A stretch of DNA of 56,144 bases. Origin: JAGPUQ01 sp041594335. GTDB lineage: Bacteria; Pseudomonadota; Gammaproteobacteria; Pseudomonadales; Porticoccaceae. Positions 17,424-26,565 of this stretch are shown here, in pieces; the stretch's first letter is position 1; the number at the start of each line of letters is the position of its first letter. The notes under the pieces are model-generated. The model saw nothing but the letters and a program-made list of their open reading frames with translations. It was not told the origin of the DNA and searched no databases. The position numbers and the translations under genes were made by a program. The DNA is taken from assembly GCA_041594335.1 (NCBI GenBank), contig JBFHML010000011.1:1-56144 (forward strand). The letters run 5' to 3'.

Positions 17424-19358
17424 TTACTCCTGAGACAGTAGCGTAGTCACGTAATTCAGCGCCTCTCGCGCGCTGTGCTTGTCGTAGCCATAATCGCTGA
17501 TCAGCCGCTCCTCCACCGCGGCAATTTTTTCTCGCGCTTCTTCATCGGGTCGCGCCACCGAAGTGACCAACCGCAAAACATCGCGGCGTTCTTCAAAGAG
17601 GTACTTCTCCATCGCCTCCTTGAGACGAGCGTGGGAATCGAGCGAAAAGCTTTCGCCTTTCTTGTAGGCCACCATGGCCTTTCGAACGACCTCTTGACGG
17701 AACGTTTGCTTACCGGCATCGGAAATATTGATCTTCTCCTCTACCGCGCGTAGAAACCGTTCGTCCGGCGCGCGGGTCTCTCCCGTAATCGGGTCCGTCA
17801 CCTCGCGGTTATCCAGTGCCGCTTCTACCTCGTCGAGATATTTGCCAAGCAAACTTTCACTCTCTTCCTCGAAGGAGACAAACAGCGCCTTGTGGACATC
17901 CTCCTTGACCCAGTGGTTATAGAAATCCTTGCGCGCCGTGACCAGGAAATCGACCCATTGCCGGCGCTGCTTGGCCTCGATACGCGCGTCGTTTTCAATC
18001 GCTTCTTTCAGCGTTACCAGCACTTCCATGCTGGTTAAGCTTTTGGTTTCCGAGCGCGAGATAGCATTCGACAGGGCATTGACCACGAACCGCGGCGACA
18101 CACCGGACAGCCCCTCCTCTTCCTGCTCATGGCTAATGCGCTGTAGCTCACTGCGCGCTATTCCTTCGACATCTTCCCCTGCATAGAAGCGCACCTTCTT
18201 CGACAAATCCAAATCTTCACGCTCCGAAGGTTTCGCCCGCGAGAGGATCGCGAACACAGCGGCGACTTTGAGCGCATGAGGATCGAGATGCACTTCGCGA
18301 AAAGTCGGCGCCTGGGCGATGAGCTTGTCGTAGATCCTGGCCTCGTCGAGATAATTCAGCGCATAGGGAACCTGAACGATCACCATGCGATCGAGCAGCG
18401 CCTCATTTTCTTTCTCTTGCAGAAACTTTCGGAACTCCGCCAGATTGGTATGCGCAACGATGGTCTCATCGACATGAATCAGCGGAAACCGCGAGACCTT
18501 GACGTTTTTTTCCTGGGTCAGGGTAAGCAAGAGATAAAGAAATTCGCGTTTCACTTTGAGAATTTCGATCATCTCTAACAAACCGCGGCTCGCGGAATAG
18601 ACCGCCCCCGACCAAGACCAAGCACGCGGGTCGCCTTCGTCACCGTACTCCGACACTTTGGAGAGATCCACCGAACCAATCAGGTCAGCGATATCCGCCG
18701 TCGTGGGGTCGTGAGGCGCATAGGTTCCCACCCCGGTCCGCTTCGCCTCCGACAGGAATACCCGCTCCACCGGATAACGCATGAAATCGCCTTCGTATTC
18801 GTGTTCCAGGACCGACTGCGCGTAGGGAGACAAATCACCCTGTATGTCGACGCCATAGGTTTCGCGAAACTCGGCACGCAAGGTATAGGGAACCAGGTTG
18901 AGGGGGTTCTCGTGCAAGGGTGACCCCTGCAAGCCATAGATCGCCCCCTCGTCCGTCAGGCTGTATTCCTCAATACCGCGCTTGAGCAAAATGACCAAGC
19001 TCGATTTACCGCCGGATGGCGGCCCCAGCAGCAGCAGCAACCGACGGCCGACCTCGGAACCCGCACTGGCGGCCTTGAAATAATCGACTACTTGCTGGAG
19101 CGGTTTATCGATACCAAACAGGTCGTGAGAGAACAGCCGAAAGCCGTCGTCACCGGCAGCCTCTCGCTCGCGACGCTGCATCCACCGCAGCATGTCCCAG
19201 ACATATTGATGGCTACTACGCGCGGCCAAATGAGGCTGCTTGCCAACCACCTCGGTGAGATACTCGGCAAAGGTTCCCCGCCACCTTTTGGCTTGATGCT
19301 CACGCGTAAAAGTGGACAGAGACTCGAGGAATCGTTCGCGATCCGTGCTGCTCACCAT
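17424..19358 (-). CDS. prkA: PrkA family serine protein kinase (YeaG)
   Basis: A 644-residue AAA+-type protein kinase, full length for the family. The P-loop GPPSGGKSSLV lies near residue 110. HEYEGDFMRYPVERVFLSEA and a Walker B-like ASRGLLEMIEILK follow, then LIHVDETIVAHTNLAEF. The C-terminal third is the PrkA kinase domain, with KARFYAG-like segments seen here as KKVRFYAGEDVEG. I chose ATG at 19358, behind GGGAGG at ideal spacing; an upstream in-frame start adds 22 non-family residues. It heads the prkA-yeaH-spoVR operon. A TTGACA-type promoter lies about 100 bp upstream. In E. coli the system supports starvation and nitrogen-stress adaptation. Confidence 0.95.
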   Translation of the reverse strand: MVSSTDRERFLESLSTFTREHQAKRWRGTFAEYLTEVVGKQPHLAARSSHQYVWDMLRWMQRREREAAGDDGFRLFSHDLFGIDKPLQQVVDYFKAASAGSEVGRRLLLLLGPPSGGKSSLVILLKRGIEEYSLTDEGAIYGLQGSPLHENPLNLVPYTLRAEFRETYGVDIQGDLSPYAQSVLEHEYEGDFMRYPVERVFLSEAKRTGVGTYAPHDPTTADIADLIGSVDLSKVSEYGDEGDPRAWSWSGAVYSASRGLLEMIEILKVKREFLYLLLTLTQEKNVKVSRFPLIHVDETIVAHTNLAEFRKFLQEKENEALLDRMVIVQVPYALNYLDEARIYDKLIAQAPTFREVHLDPHALKVAAVFAILSRAKPSEREDLDLSKKVRFYAGEDVEGIARSELQRISHEQEEEGLSGVSPRFVVNALSNAISRSETKSLTSMEVLVTLKEAIENDARIEAKQRRQWVDFLVTARKDFYNHWVKEDVHKALFVSFEEESESLLGKYLDEVEAALDNREVTDPITGETRAPDERFLRAVEEKINISDAGKQTFRQEVVRKAMVAYKKGESFSLDSHARLKEAMEKYLFEERRDVLRLVTSVARPDEEAREKIAAVEERLISDYGYDKHSAREALNYVTTLLSQE

Positions 19359-19459
19359 ATGAAAACCTCCCACGCAGTGGACAGTTTCGGTCGGTGGCGC
19401 CGTCGCCGTCGGAAATTGCGCCACCCTATGCTTAGAGTTCGCCGCAACTCGCAGTGTTC

Positions 19460-19487
19460 AGGGTATCGGCTGTCACCTCTTTGTCAA
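19460..19487 (-). promoter_or_regulatory. Probable promoter of the prkA operon
   Basis: On the minus strand TTGACA (19487-19482, exact -35) is followed after 16 bp by TACCCT (19465-19460, a weak -10). The leader to the prkA ATG would be about 95 nt. The exact -35 with a poor -10 could mean dependence on an activator. I see no sigma-54 pattern here. Confidence 0.45.
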
Positions 19488-19646
19488 ACAGTCACTATCC
19501 AGTTTGCCAATGAATCGAACGCCAACGACAGCTTCACGCCTGTTCCACCGGTGAACATTGCGACCCCGCGACCTACACCGGTCGCAGTTGCGTTCCGCAC
19601 TTATATGCAGGCAATACTCAGGCCAAGAAGTTGCAGTGGTGGCAGG

Positions 19647-19678
19647 AAAAATCCGGGACCGACAAGTCCCGGATTTTT
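19647..19678 (-). terminator. Rho-independent terminator after acetoacetyl-CoA synthetase gene
   Basis: A perfect 13-bp stem (AAAAATCCGGGAC with GTCCCGGATTTTT) around a 6-base loop ends in T5 on both strands. It lies 45 bp after the stop of the minus-strand synthetase gene. The symmetry would also stop plus-strand transcription and insulates the prkA operon. Confidence 0.9.
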
Positions 19679-19722
19679 CCCAACTGCTTACTGCCCGTTA
19701 CGACGCGCGGCGGCGACACCGT

Positions 19723-21690
19723 TCAGGCGAGTTGGCGGATCGGAAAACGATCACGTAGCGCGGCGGCAAAGTCCACAAAATAGTCCAAGCTTTCAGGGTT
19801 CTGCATCGCGTCGGGATTGGCGGATCGCCCCGCGGGCAATCCCATGAGCAACTTCTTGACCGGGGTTTCCATTTTTTTCCCGGTCAGGGTGTAGGGAATT
19901 TCTTGGACTTGAATAATCTCGTCGGGAACGTGTCGCGGTGTAAAGTGCTCGCGCAGGGATTGGCGAATGGCGTCGCGGATCTCGTCGCTCAGCGCCATGC
20001 CTGGCTGTAGTTGGACAAACAACGGCAGATAATGCCCACCGTCGGTCAATTCGATGCTAACGGCCAGACTGTCGATGACGGCCGGCACTCGCTCGACCCC
20101 CCGGTAAACCTCGGCCGTGCCGATACGTACGCCACCGCGGTTGAGCGTGGAATCGGATCGTCCAAGGATCTGCACTGTCCCTGCCGCAGATACCCGCATC
20201 CAGTCACCATGACGCCAGCGGCCCGGATAATCTTCAAAATAGCTCTCCCGGTAACGGCGGTTTCCCGGGTCGTTCCAGAAGTAGATCGGCATCGATGGCA
20301 TAGGCGCCATGACGACCATCTCCCCGACTTCGTCGCGTAACGGCCGGCCGGCGGCATCCAGCGCCTGGACGTCGACACCGAGCAACGCGCACTGGATTTC
20401 TCCCGCATACACCGGCAACAGCGGACACCCACCAACGAATGCCGAGGCGATGTCTGTTCCCCCGCTCATCGACAGCAGCCACAAGTCGCGCTTGACAGCG
20501 CCATAGACCCAATCGAAAGCCTCCTCCGGCAGCGGCGAGCCGGTAGAACCGAGCATGCGCAGTGATGCCAGATCATGGTCTTCCCCGGGTTTGAGACCAG
20601 CTTTCATGCAGGCAATCAAATAGGCGGCCCCGGCCCCGAAGTGAGTCAATCCCACCTGTTCGGCCAACCCCCACAACCGGTGCTGATCAGGATAGCTCGG
20701 GTTGCCGTCATAGAGCACCGGTGTGGCACCCAGTAACAGGGCCGATAGACCAATGTTCCACATTACCCAGCCAGTGGTCGAATACCAGAAGAACCGGTCT
20801 CCCGGCCGCACATCACAGTGCAGCCCCAAATGCTTGAACTGCTCCAGGAGCACGCCCCCATGCCCCTGGGTAATCGCTTTGGGAATACCTGTCGTACCGG
20901 AGGAGTAAAGCACCCACAACGGATGAGCGAAATCTACCCGCTCGAAACGCAACTCCGGCACCGGTCCGGATTGCACCTGCGCCCAGCGTTCCGCTCCGAC
21001 CACATCGCCCGCATCATCTACCAGCAGCACATGCTCTAGGCTCGGCAATGCCTCGCGTAGCTGCGCCAACTCGGCTGTACGTGCAACAGGCTTGCCGTTG
21101 TAGCGGTAGCCGCCCGCCGCGATCAGTACCCTGGGCTCGATTTGACGGAATCGGTCAGCGACACTATTGGTACCAAAATCCAGTGAACAGCTCGACCACA
21201 CTGCACCCACGGCCGCCACGGCCAGAAAAGCGGCCACGGTTTCAGGCACATTGGCGACGTAGGCCGCGACTCGGTCGCCCGGCCTGACCCCGCGCTCGCG
21301 TAACCAAGCGGTGAGCCGGGCGACTTGGTCTACCAGCGTACGCCAGCTGATCTCGCGCGGATCACCGCCCTCTCCCACGGCAATCAACGCCGGACGCAAC
21401 TCCGTTGCCTGTCGCAGAATATGCTCGGCAAAATTCAGGCGAGCGCCCTCAAACCAGATCGCACCGGGCATTTCCCGGTGTGACAGCACTCGAATCGGCG
21501 GCGTTTCGGAAACTACCTCGTAATAATCCCAGATGCTTTGCCAAAACGCCTCCAATTCATGGACCGACCATCGATGCAACGCCGCGTAATCGTCGAAGCG
21601 CAACCCGCGTTCGCGATCCAGCCAAGCCAAATAGCGGGCGAGATCGGTGTCGGCGCAAAAACGTTCTGAAGGGCTCCACAACGGCTTCAC
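19723..21690 (-). CDS. acsA: Acetoacetyl-CoA synthetase
   Basis: A 655-residue adenylate-forming ligase that activates acetoacetate to acetoacetyl-CoA with ATP. The AMP-binding core YSSGTTGIPKAITQGHGG, then FFWYSTTGWVMWN and LSMSGGTDIASAFVGG, are hallmarks of acetoacetate--CoA ligase rather than acetate--CoA ligase. ILGRSDSTLNRGGVRIGTAE and the acetylatable-lysine loop LTGKKMETPVKKLLMG close the protein. The N-terminus (WSPSERFCADTDLARYLAWL) is also typical. Its ATG overlaps the stop of the PaaI-type thioesterase gene in an ATGA, suggesting joint control of an acyl-CoA pool, perhaps ketone-body or leucine-derived. Confidence 0.92.
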   Translation of the reverse strand: MKPLWSPSERFCADTDLARYLAWLDRERGLRFDDYAALHRWSVHELEAFWQSIWDYYEVVSETPPIRVLSHREMPGAIWFEGARLNFAEHILRQATELRPALIAVGEGGDPREISWRTLVDQVARLTAWLRERGVRPGDRVAAYVANVPETVAAFLAVAAVGAVWSSCSLDFGTNSVADRFRQIEPRVLIAAGGYRYNGKPVARTAELAQLREALPSLEHVLLVDDAGDVVGAERWAQVQSGPVPELRFERVDFAHPLWVLYSSGTTGIPKAITQGHGGVLLEQFKHLGLHCDVRPGDRFFWYSTTGWVMWNIGLSALLLGATPVLYDGNPSYPDQHRLWGLAEQVGLTHFGAGAAYLIACMKAGLKPGEDHDLASLRMLGSTGSPLPEEAFDWVYGAVKRDLWLLSMSGGTDIASAFVGGCPLLPVYAGEIQCALLGVDVQALDAAGRPLRDEVGEMVVMAPMPSMPIYFWNDPGNRRYRESYFEDYPGRWRHGDWMRVSAAGTVQILGRSDSTLNRGGVRIGTAEVYRGVERVPAVIDSLAVSIELTDGGHYLPLFVQLQPGMALSDEIRDAIRQSLREHFTPRHVPDEIIQVQEIPYTLTGKKMETPVKKLLMGLPAGRSANPDAMQNPESLDYFVDFAAALRDRFPIRQLA

Positions 21691-22160
21691 GACGCCGCTC
21701 CGGTGGAATTGGGTTGCGGCGCCGACTCGCCGTCCAGAAAAGATCGACCAAAGTTATGCGACCGCCCCCGCATCTGCACAATACGACGGCCCCGCTGATC
21801 CGTGACCTCGATATCCACCAAGCTCGCCGAACTCCCCTGGTGGGAAACCGTCGCGGTGGCTGTCAATCGATCCCCTAATCCCGCGGGCCGAAGATAGTCG
21901 ATCGCACAATGTGCGCCGACTCCGGCCCGATTGGTCGAGGAGCAGGCCACAGCAAAGGCGATGTCCGCCAAGGTAAAACTCGTACCACCATGGCAGTGGC
22001 CAAGCGAATTGAGCATGTCCGCTGCCACGGTGAGCGACAGTTTGGCAAATCCCGGGGCTACAGCCTCCAGGGAAATACCCAACCGAGCTGCCGTGGGATC
22101 GGCCTCGAGAATGGCTGCGGCGCAGCGACGGGCAAGCTCTTGGGCTTGATGATCTGACAC
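21687..22160 (-). CDS. PaaI family acyl-CoA thioesterase
   Basis: A 157-residue hot-dog thioesterase. The motif GHCHGGTSFTLADIAFAVA (about residues 53-71) is nearly identical to the PaaI signature, with the catalytic Asp in LADIAFA. PaaI releases stalled hydroxyphenylacetyl-CoA, but no other phenylacetate genes are in the window. A general housekeeping role on acyl-CoA, or one tied to the coupled acetoacetyl-CoA synthetase, is therefore more likely. It is the first gene of the pair (4-bp overlap) and is divergent from rep. Confidence 0.85.
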   Translation of the reverse strand: MSDHQAQELARRCAAAILEADPTAARLGISLEAVAPGFAKLSLTVAADMLNSLGHCHGGTSFTLADIAFAVACSSTNRAGVGAHCAIDYLRPAGLGDRLTATATVSHQGSSASLVDIEVTDQRGRRIVQMRGRSHNFGRSFLDGESAPQPNSTGAAS

Positions 22161-22418
22161 AACTCTCTCCTACGGCATTTAGATCACATTGTAAGCGGCG
22201 CTGCGCAAGGCCCGGACGAACGTACCGAGCGCTCAGCCCCGGTTGACTCGCGCGAAGCCGCCCCAGTCAGCCCGTTGCACGCGCCATCGTCAAGCCCTCC
22301 GTGTCTGCCGCTGCCCCGAAACACCCAGTGGTCCCGGGCTACGAGGCGCCGAGGGCAGCGACGACCGACTCCCGCAGCGCACCCCTGTTACAATCGCGCG
22401 CTTTTTCGCCGCTACCTC

Positions 22419-24425
22419 ATGCCGCAGCTCAATCCAGAACAGAAACGCGCAGCACATCACCACGGGGGCCCACTGCTGGTACTCGCTGGTGCCGGCAGTG
22501 GCAAGACGAGCGTGATCGTCCACCGTATCGCTCACTTGATCGGTTCCGGGAGAGTCGCCGCTCACCATATCGCCGCGGTCACCTTCACCAACAAAGCAGC
22601 GCGGGAAATGAAGCAGCGCGTCGCCGCCGAGCTCTCCCGTGCGGCAAGCCGAGGCCTACGCGTCTCGACCTTCCATCAACTCGGGCTGGGAATTCTCCGG
22701 CGCGACCCGAGCTTGGTCGGGCGCCGCTCCGGATTCAGCCTCTTCGACGCCGACGACAGCCGCGGTCTCCTCCAACAGCTCCATATCGGCGTCGAAGAAG
22801 CGCCACTGGATGCTGCGCTGCTACGCATCTCCGATTGGAAGAGCCAGCTCATCAGTCCTGAGCAGATACGCTCCCATGCCGCCGACGATCAGGAACTACG
22901 GCTGGCGGAACTCTATCAGCGCTACGAGAAAGCGCTCACCGCTTACAACGCGGTCGATTTTGACGACTTGATCGTTCAGCCCATCCGGCTCTTCACGGCG
23001 CACCCGACACATCTCGAGCGTTGGCAACGGCGCATCCGCCATCTCCTGGTCGATGAATATCAGGATACCAATCGCGCCCAGTACGAATTGATCCGCATGC
23101 TCACCGCAGAGCATCGGCAGTTGACGGTGGTCGGCGACGACGACCAATCGATCTATGCCTGGCGGGGAGCGCGCCCGGAAAACCTCGCGGAGTTGCAGCG
23201 CGACTTTCCCGACTTGGAAGTCGTCAAGCTAGAACAAAACTACCGCTGTTCCGGACGCATTCTGAAAGCGGCCAATGCACTGATCGCCAATAACGACCAC
23301 CTGTTCCCCAAGACCCTATGGTGCGACCGCGGCCGCGGCGAGCCCATACGAGTCATTCGCTGTGCCAGCGAAGAGGCCGAGGCGGAACGCGTAGCCAACG
23401 AGATCCTGCAACTGCGCGCCCGTCGCGGTCTACCGCTGGGGGCCTTCGCCGTGCTCTATCGCAGCAACCACCAAGCCCGACCGTTGGAAACCAAACTGCG
23501 GCTACTGAACATCCCCTATCGACTGAGTGGTGGCACTTCGTTCTACGCACGCACGGAGATCCGCGACTTGCTGGCCTACTTGCGGCTTCTGGTCAATCCC
23601 GACGACGACACCGCCTTTTTGCGCATCATCAATACACCGCGCCGCCAGATCGGCCCTACCACCCTTGAACGGCTCGGCGCTTATGCGGGGGAGCGCGGCA
23701 TTTCCCTGTATTCGGCAAGTACCGAATTAGGGCTTGCCGCCCTCTTGGACCCCGCGGCACGCGACCGCCTCTTGCGCTTTCGCGCCTGGTTCGACGCGTT
23801 GGCGGAAGCTGGTACCCAGGGCGGTGGCGTAGAAACAATCCGCACCCTGATCGACGATATCGACTACTCGGGCTGGGTGGCCCAAAACGCCAGCAGCAGC
23901 GCGGCGGCGGAAGCACGCCTGCGCAATGTGGAGCTCTTGGTCGAGCAGATTGCCAATACGCTACGGCGCCAAGAGGAAGAAGATGGGGAGTCGAGCTTGG
24001 CCAGCGCCATCGGCCGGCTATTGTTGATCGATCTACTCGATCGCCAACAGGACGACGCCGACGATGATCGCGTCCAACTGCTGACCCTCCATGCCGCCAA
24101 GGGGCTGGAGTTTCCCCATGTCTTTCTGCTCGGACTCGAGGAGGGGTTACTACCGCACCGCAACAGCCTGGAAACGGAGGATGTCGCCGAGGAGCGACGA
24201 CTGGCCTACGTGGGGATCACCCGGGCCCGGGAAACCCTAACCCTGACACTTGCCGCGCGTCGCCGGCAGTTCGGGGAATCGCAGGAGACGACTCCCAGCC
24301 GCTTTCTGGAAGAGTTGCCCCCCGACGAACTGGAGCGGGAGGGCTTCGGAGAAACGCTGGCGCCAGAAGTGCGCCGCCAGCAAGGCAACGCCTCACTCGC
24401 AGCCCTCAAGGCCATGCTCGAGTAA
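22419..24425 (+). CDS. rep: ATP-dependent DNA helicase Rep
   Basis: A 668-residue superfamily 1A helicase (E. coli Rep has 673) that unwinds 3'-5' and helps forks pass protein blocks. Motif I is AGAGSGKTSV, motif Ia AVTFTNKAAREMKQR, motif II LVDEYQDTN, motif III VGDDDQSIYAWRGA, motif IV LEQNYRCSGRIL, motif V TLHAAKGLEFPHVFLLG and motif VI EERRLAYVGITRARETL. The start MPQLNPEQKRAA matches the family. An in-frame ATG 144 bp upstream adds unrelated residues. TACAAT at 22389-22394 is a candidate -10 just before the start. It converges with mlaA with a 3-bp gap. Confidence 0.95.
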   Translation: MPQLNPEQKRAAHHHGGPLLVLAGAGSGKTSVIVHRIAHLIGSGRVAAHHIAAVTFTNKAAREMKQRVAAELSRAASRGLRVSTFHQLGLGILRRDPSLVGRRSGFSLFDADDSRGLLQQLHIGVEEAPLDAALLRISDWKSQLISPEQIRSHAADDQELRLAELYQRYEKALTAYNAVDFDDLIVQPIRLFTAHPTHLERWQRRIRHLLVDEYQDTNRAQYELIRMLTAEHRQLTVVGDDDQSIYAWRGARPENLAELQRDFPDLEVVKLEQNYRCSGRILKAANALIANNDHLFPKTLWCDRGRGEPIRVIRCASEEAEAERVANEILQLRARRGLPLGAFAVLYRSNHQARPLETKLRLLNIPYRLSGGTSFYARTEIRDLLAYLRLLVNPDDDTAFLRIINTPRRQIGPTTLERLGAYAGERGISLYSASTELGLAALLDPAARDRLLRFRAWFDALAEAGTQGGGVETIRTLIDDIDYSGWVAQNASSSAAAEARLRNVELLVEQIANTLRRQEEEDGESSLASAIGRLLLIDLLDRQQDDADDDRVQLLTLHAAKGLEFPHVFLLGLEEGLLPHRNSLETEDVAEERRLAYVGITRARETLTLTLAARRRQFGESQETTPSRFLEELPPDELEREGFGETLAPEVRRQQGNASLAALKAMLE

Positions 24426-24428
24426 GCC

Positions 24429-25151
24429 CTATTCGGTATCGAGAAAGTCTTCATAATCCGGCAGCTTAGACTCGCCGTTGTCGATCAGAAAATCGCGGTG
24501 TTGCAGCCAGGCGTCACGCACAAACAAATATTCGTCGTAAGCCTCCTGGAGGTCCTGCTCCCGGTCAAGCAAACCCGCTCGGGTATCCACGACTTCGACT
24601 GCCACCAAGCCATACCCCGCCTCTTCCCGCGCCCAGTTCCACGCCACGTCAGTAGCCCAGTCGACGCCCAATGCCGGGCCATCGCGCAATGTGGACGGTC
24701 CGAGCAAGGGCAGCATCAGGTAGCGGCTGTCGCGCCAACCCCATACCGCGAGGGTCTGGCCGAAATCCTCTTTAAACTCGGGAATCTCCAGCCGCGTGGC
24801 GACATCGAACACCCCCGCGACCCCAACCGTACTGTTGATCACAAAGCGACCCAGCGCCGCCCCACTGTCCAGGGGCCGGCCTTGCAAAGCCAAGTTAAGA
24901 ATGACGACGGGATAATGCAGGTTGGTGAATACATTGCCGATGCCATTCTGGACAGGCGCCGGCAGCAACCAATCGTAACCGCGCGCGACCGGCCGCAATA
25001 CCGCTTTGTCCAGCGATCGGTTAACACTGTACATGGCGCGGTTATAACCTTCCCAAGGATCGCGCGGATGCGCCTGTTCCGGTAGACGATCTTGTCCCGC
25101 GCAAGCGGCGAGCAGGGGCATGGCCAACAACAGTAGTGGCAGTAGTTTCAT
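24429..25151 (-). CDS. mlaA: Outer-membrane lipid asymmetry lipoprotein MlaA (VacJ)
   Basis: A 240-residue lipoprotein. The signal peptide MKLLPLLLLAMPLLAACAGQ ends in lipobox LAAC. Family segments follow: DPWEGYNRAMYSVNRSLDKA, NLHYPVVILNLALQGR, GRFVINSTVGVAGVFDVAT, FGQTLAVWGW and YLMLPLLGPSTLRDG. MlaA sits in the outer membrane as a ring that removes misplaced outer-leaflet phospholipid and hands it to MlaC. I chose ATG 25151, which begins the signal peptide and overlaps the mlaB stop by 4 bp. In E. coli mlaA is unlinked; here it is the last gene of the mla operon. Confidence 0.95.
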   Translation of the reverse strand: MKLLPLLLLAMPLLAACAGQDRLPEQAHPRDPWEGYNRAMYSVNRSLDKAVLRPVARGYDWLLPAPVQNGIGNVFTNLHYPVVILNLALQGRPLDSGAALGRFVINSTVGVAGVFDVATRLEIPEFKEDFGQTLAVWGWRDSRYLMLPLLGPSTLRDGPALGVDWATDVAWNWAREEAGYGLVAVEVVDTRAGLLDREQDLQEAYDEYLFVRDAWLQHRDFLIDNGESKLPDYEDFLDTE

Positions 25152-25483
25152 GCTTCGTTCTCCTTCCCCTTGCCCGCGGTAACGGCCGGGCTGGGCCACC
25201 CCATCAGTTCACTCGCCGCGCTCAAGCTGGCAACGGTCTGCAACGCTGCCGGCGGATTGCGAAACGCCATCTCCTCACCCCGCGCCTTCGCCCAGGCACG
25301 CCACTCCAGTAACAGTGCCAGGGCACTCGAGTCGGTGCGCCGCACCGCGGTGAGGTCCACTACTACCGGTAGGCTCTGTTGGTGCTGCCACGCTAGACTC
25401 TCAGCGTAGCGATCGGGAACCTCACGGGCCGTCAGGTCGCCAGACAAGGCGAGAACCCGAGGTTCCTCAGGCTGCCTGGTCAT
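25148..25483 (-). CDS. mlaB: STAS-domain protein MlaB
   Basis: A 111-residue single STAS domain. The pattern is a beta-strand start (RVLALSGDLTAREVPD), then PVVVDLTAVRRTDSSALALLLEW, where the TDSSALALL loop contains the conserved Ser/Thr region. MlaB binds the MlaF ATPase and supports assembly and activity of the inner-membrane MlaFEDB transporter. It overlaps mlaC by 17 bp and mlaA by 4 bp, so translation is likely coupled. Confidence 0.88.
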   Translation of the reverse strand: MTRQPEEPRVLALSGDLTAREVPDRYAESLAWQHQQSLPVVVDLTAVRRTDSSALALLLEWRAWAKARGEEMAFRNPPAALQTVASLSAASELMGWPSPAVTAGKGKENEA

Positions 25484-26084
25484 GGTCGTTCGAATCCAAC
25501 TGCAGATCGCCGGCTTCCAGACGACTCAAGACCCGCTCAAAGCCATCCCGGCGGATTTCCTCACCGATCTGAGAGCGAAAGGTCGCCACATAGGAAATGC
25601 CTTCCACAATGACGTCGAAGACCCACCACTGCCCCTCTTTCTTACGAAACACGTAATCCACCGCGGCTTCACTACCGCTTGCGAGGCGAACCTTGGTCCG
25701 AACCCGGGTCATGCGCTCGCTGTTGCCACCCTGGTCCGGCAGAATGGTCACCTGATCGCGGCTTTTGAATTCGAGCAGACCATCGGCGTAACGACGCACC
25801 AACAGATTACTCAGCGCGTCAGCAAATGCCTGAATCTTTTCGCTGCTCAGCCCGCGTCCGTGTTGGCCCAGCACCAACCTTGCCGAATAGAGGGTGTCGA
25901 CGTGGGGCAACAGGTGGCTACGCACCTCGTCCTGCAGGCGACTGGGATCGGCCTGGTAAGCGGAACGGTTACCATCGACCAGTTCGAATAGCCGCTCGCT
26001 GGTCTCGCGCACGATCTGAGGGGGCTCTGCTGCAGAGACGGCACTTCCCAGCACCATTAACACGACTAGCCACCAGGGCTTCAT
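25467..26084 (-). CDS. mlaC: Periplasmic phospholipid carrier MlaC (Ttg2D)
   Basis: A 205-residue periplasmic protein with a signal peptide (MKPWWLVVLMVLGSAVSAA). The Tgt2/MlaC domain follows: LLPHVDTLYSARLVLGQHGR, FADALSNLLVRRYADGLLEF, and WWVFDVIVEGISYVATFRSQ, which lines the lipid pocket. It ferries phospholipid between the outer-membrane MlaA complex and the inner-membrane MlaFEDB. Its ATG overlaps the mlaD stop. Confidence 0.95.
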   Translation of the reverse strand: MKPWWLVVLMVLGSAVSAAEPPQIVRETSERLFELVDGNRSAYQADPSRLQDEVRSHLLPHVDTLYSARLVLGQHGRGLSSEKIQAFADALSNLLVRRYADGLLEFKSRDQVTILPDQGGNSERMTRVRTKVRLASGSEAAVDYVFRKKEGQWWVFDVIVEGISYVATFRSQIGEEIRRDGFERVLSRLEAGDLQLDSNDHDQAA

Positions 26085-26548
26085 GGCTTTTGCTCCCCTC
26101 CGCTATTGAACAAAAAACGGCTGATCAATTGTTCCAGCACCAGCGCCGACTGCGTGATCATGATCTGATCGCCGTCGCCGAGATAGTCTGGCGACCCCCC
26201 CGGCTCAAGGCCTATGTACTGATCCCCCAGGATGCCACTCGTGAGAATGGACGCCGAGGTGTCTTCAGGAAGGTTTTGGTGACGATTACTGATCGTCATT
26301 ACCACCCGCGCCGTATAGGTGTCCGGATCCAGACTGATGCTTTGCACACTACCGATTCTCACGCCACCCATGCTGACGTTCGCCCGGGGCTTGAGGCCAC
26401 CGACGTTGCCGAACTCGGCGACTACCTGATAACCCCCGTCTTCCAATGCGCCGCCGTCGGTGGCGTGCAGGGCCAGGAAAATCAAAGCCGCGATACCGAG
26501 CAGGAGAAATAGCCCGGCGGTAAATTCGATCTGATGGGATGATTTCAT
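26081..26548 (-). CDS. mlaD: MCE-domain protein MlaD
   Basis: A 155-residue protein with one N-terminal membrane helix (EFTAGLFLLLGIAALIFLAL) and a single MCE domain (YQVVAEFGNVGGLKPRANVS, MGGVRIGSVQSISLD, ILTSGILGDQYIGLEPG). The GGLKPRANVSMGGVRIG segment is the MCE core. Six copies form a ring over MlaE in the periplasm, through which lipid passes. It lies 17 bp after mlaE and overlaps mlaC by 4 bp. Confidence 0.95.
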   Translation of the reverse strand: MKSSHQIEFTAGLFLLLGIAALIFLALHATDGGALEDGGYQVVAEFGNVGGLKPRANVSMGGVRIGSVQSISLDPDTYTARVVMTISNRHQNLPEDTSASILTSGILGDQYIGLEPGGSPDYLGDGDQIMITQSALVLEQLISRFLFNSGGEQKP

Positions 26549-26565
26549 GAAGGATGGTTCCAGAA

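Larger units (their letters stand above)
19359..19722. other. Intergenic region between prkA and acetoacetyl-CoA synthetase gene
   Basis: This 364-bp stretch holds the prkA promoter and leader on its left side and a terminator on its right side. It also holds a 6-bp inverted repeat GCGACC/GGTCGC at 19568-19585. No gene is supported. The plus-strand frame running through it starts inside prkA and gives Arg/Pro-rich sequence. Confidence 0.7.
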
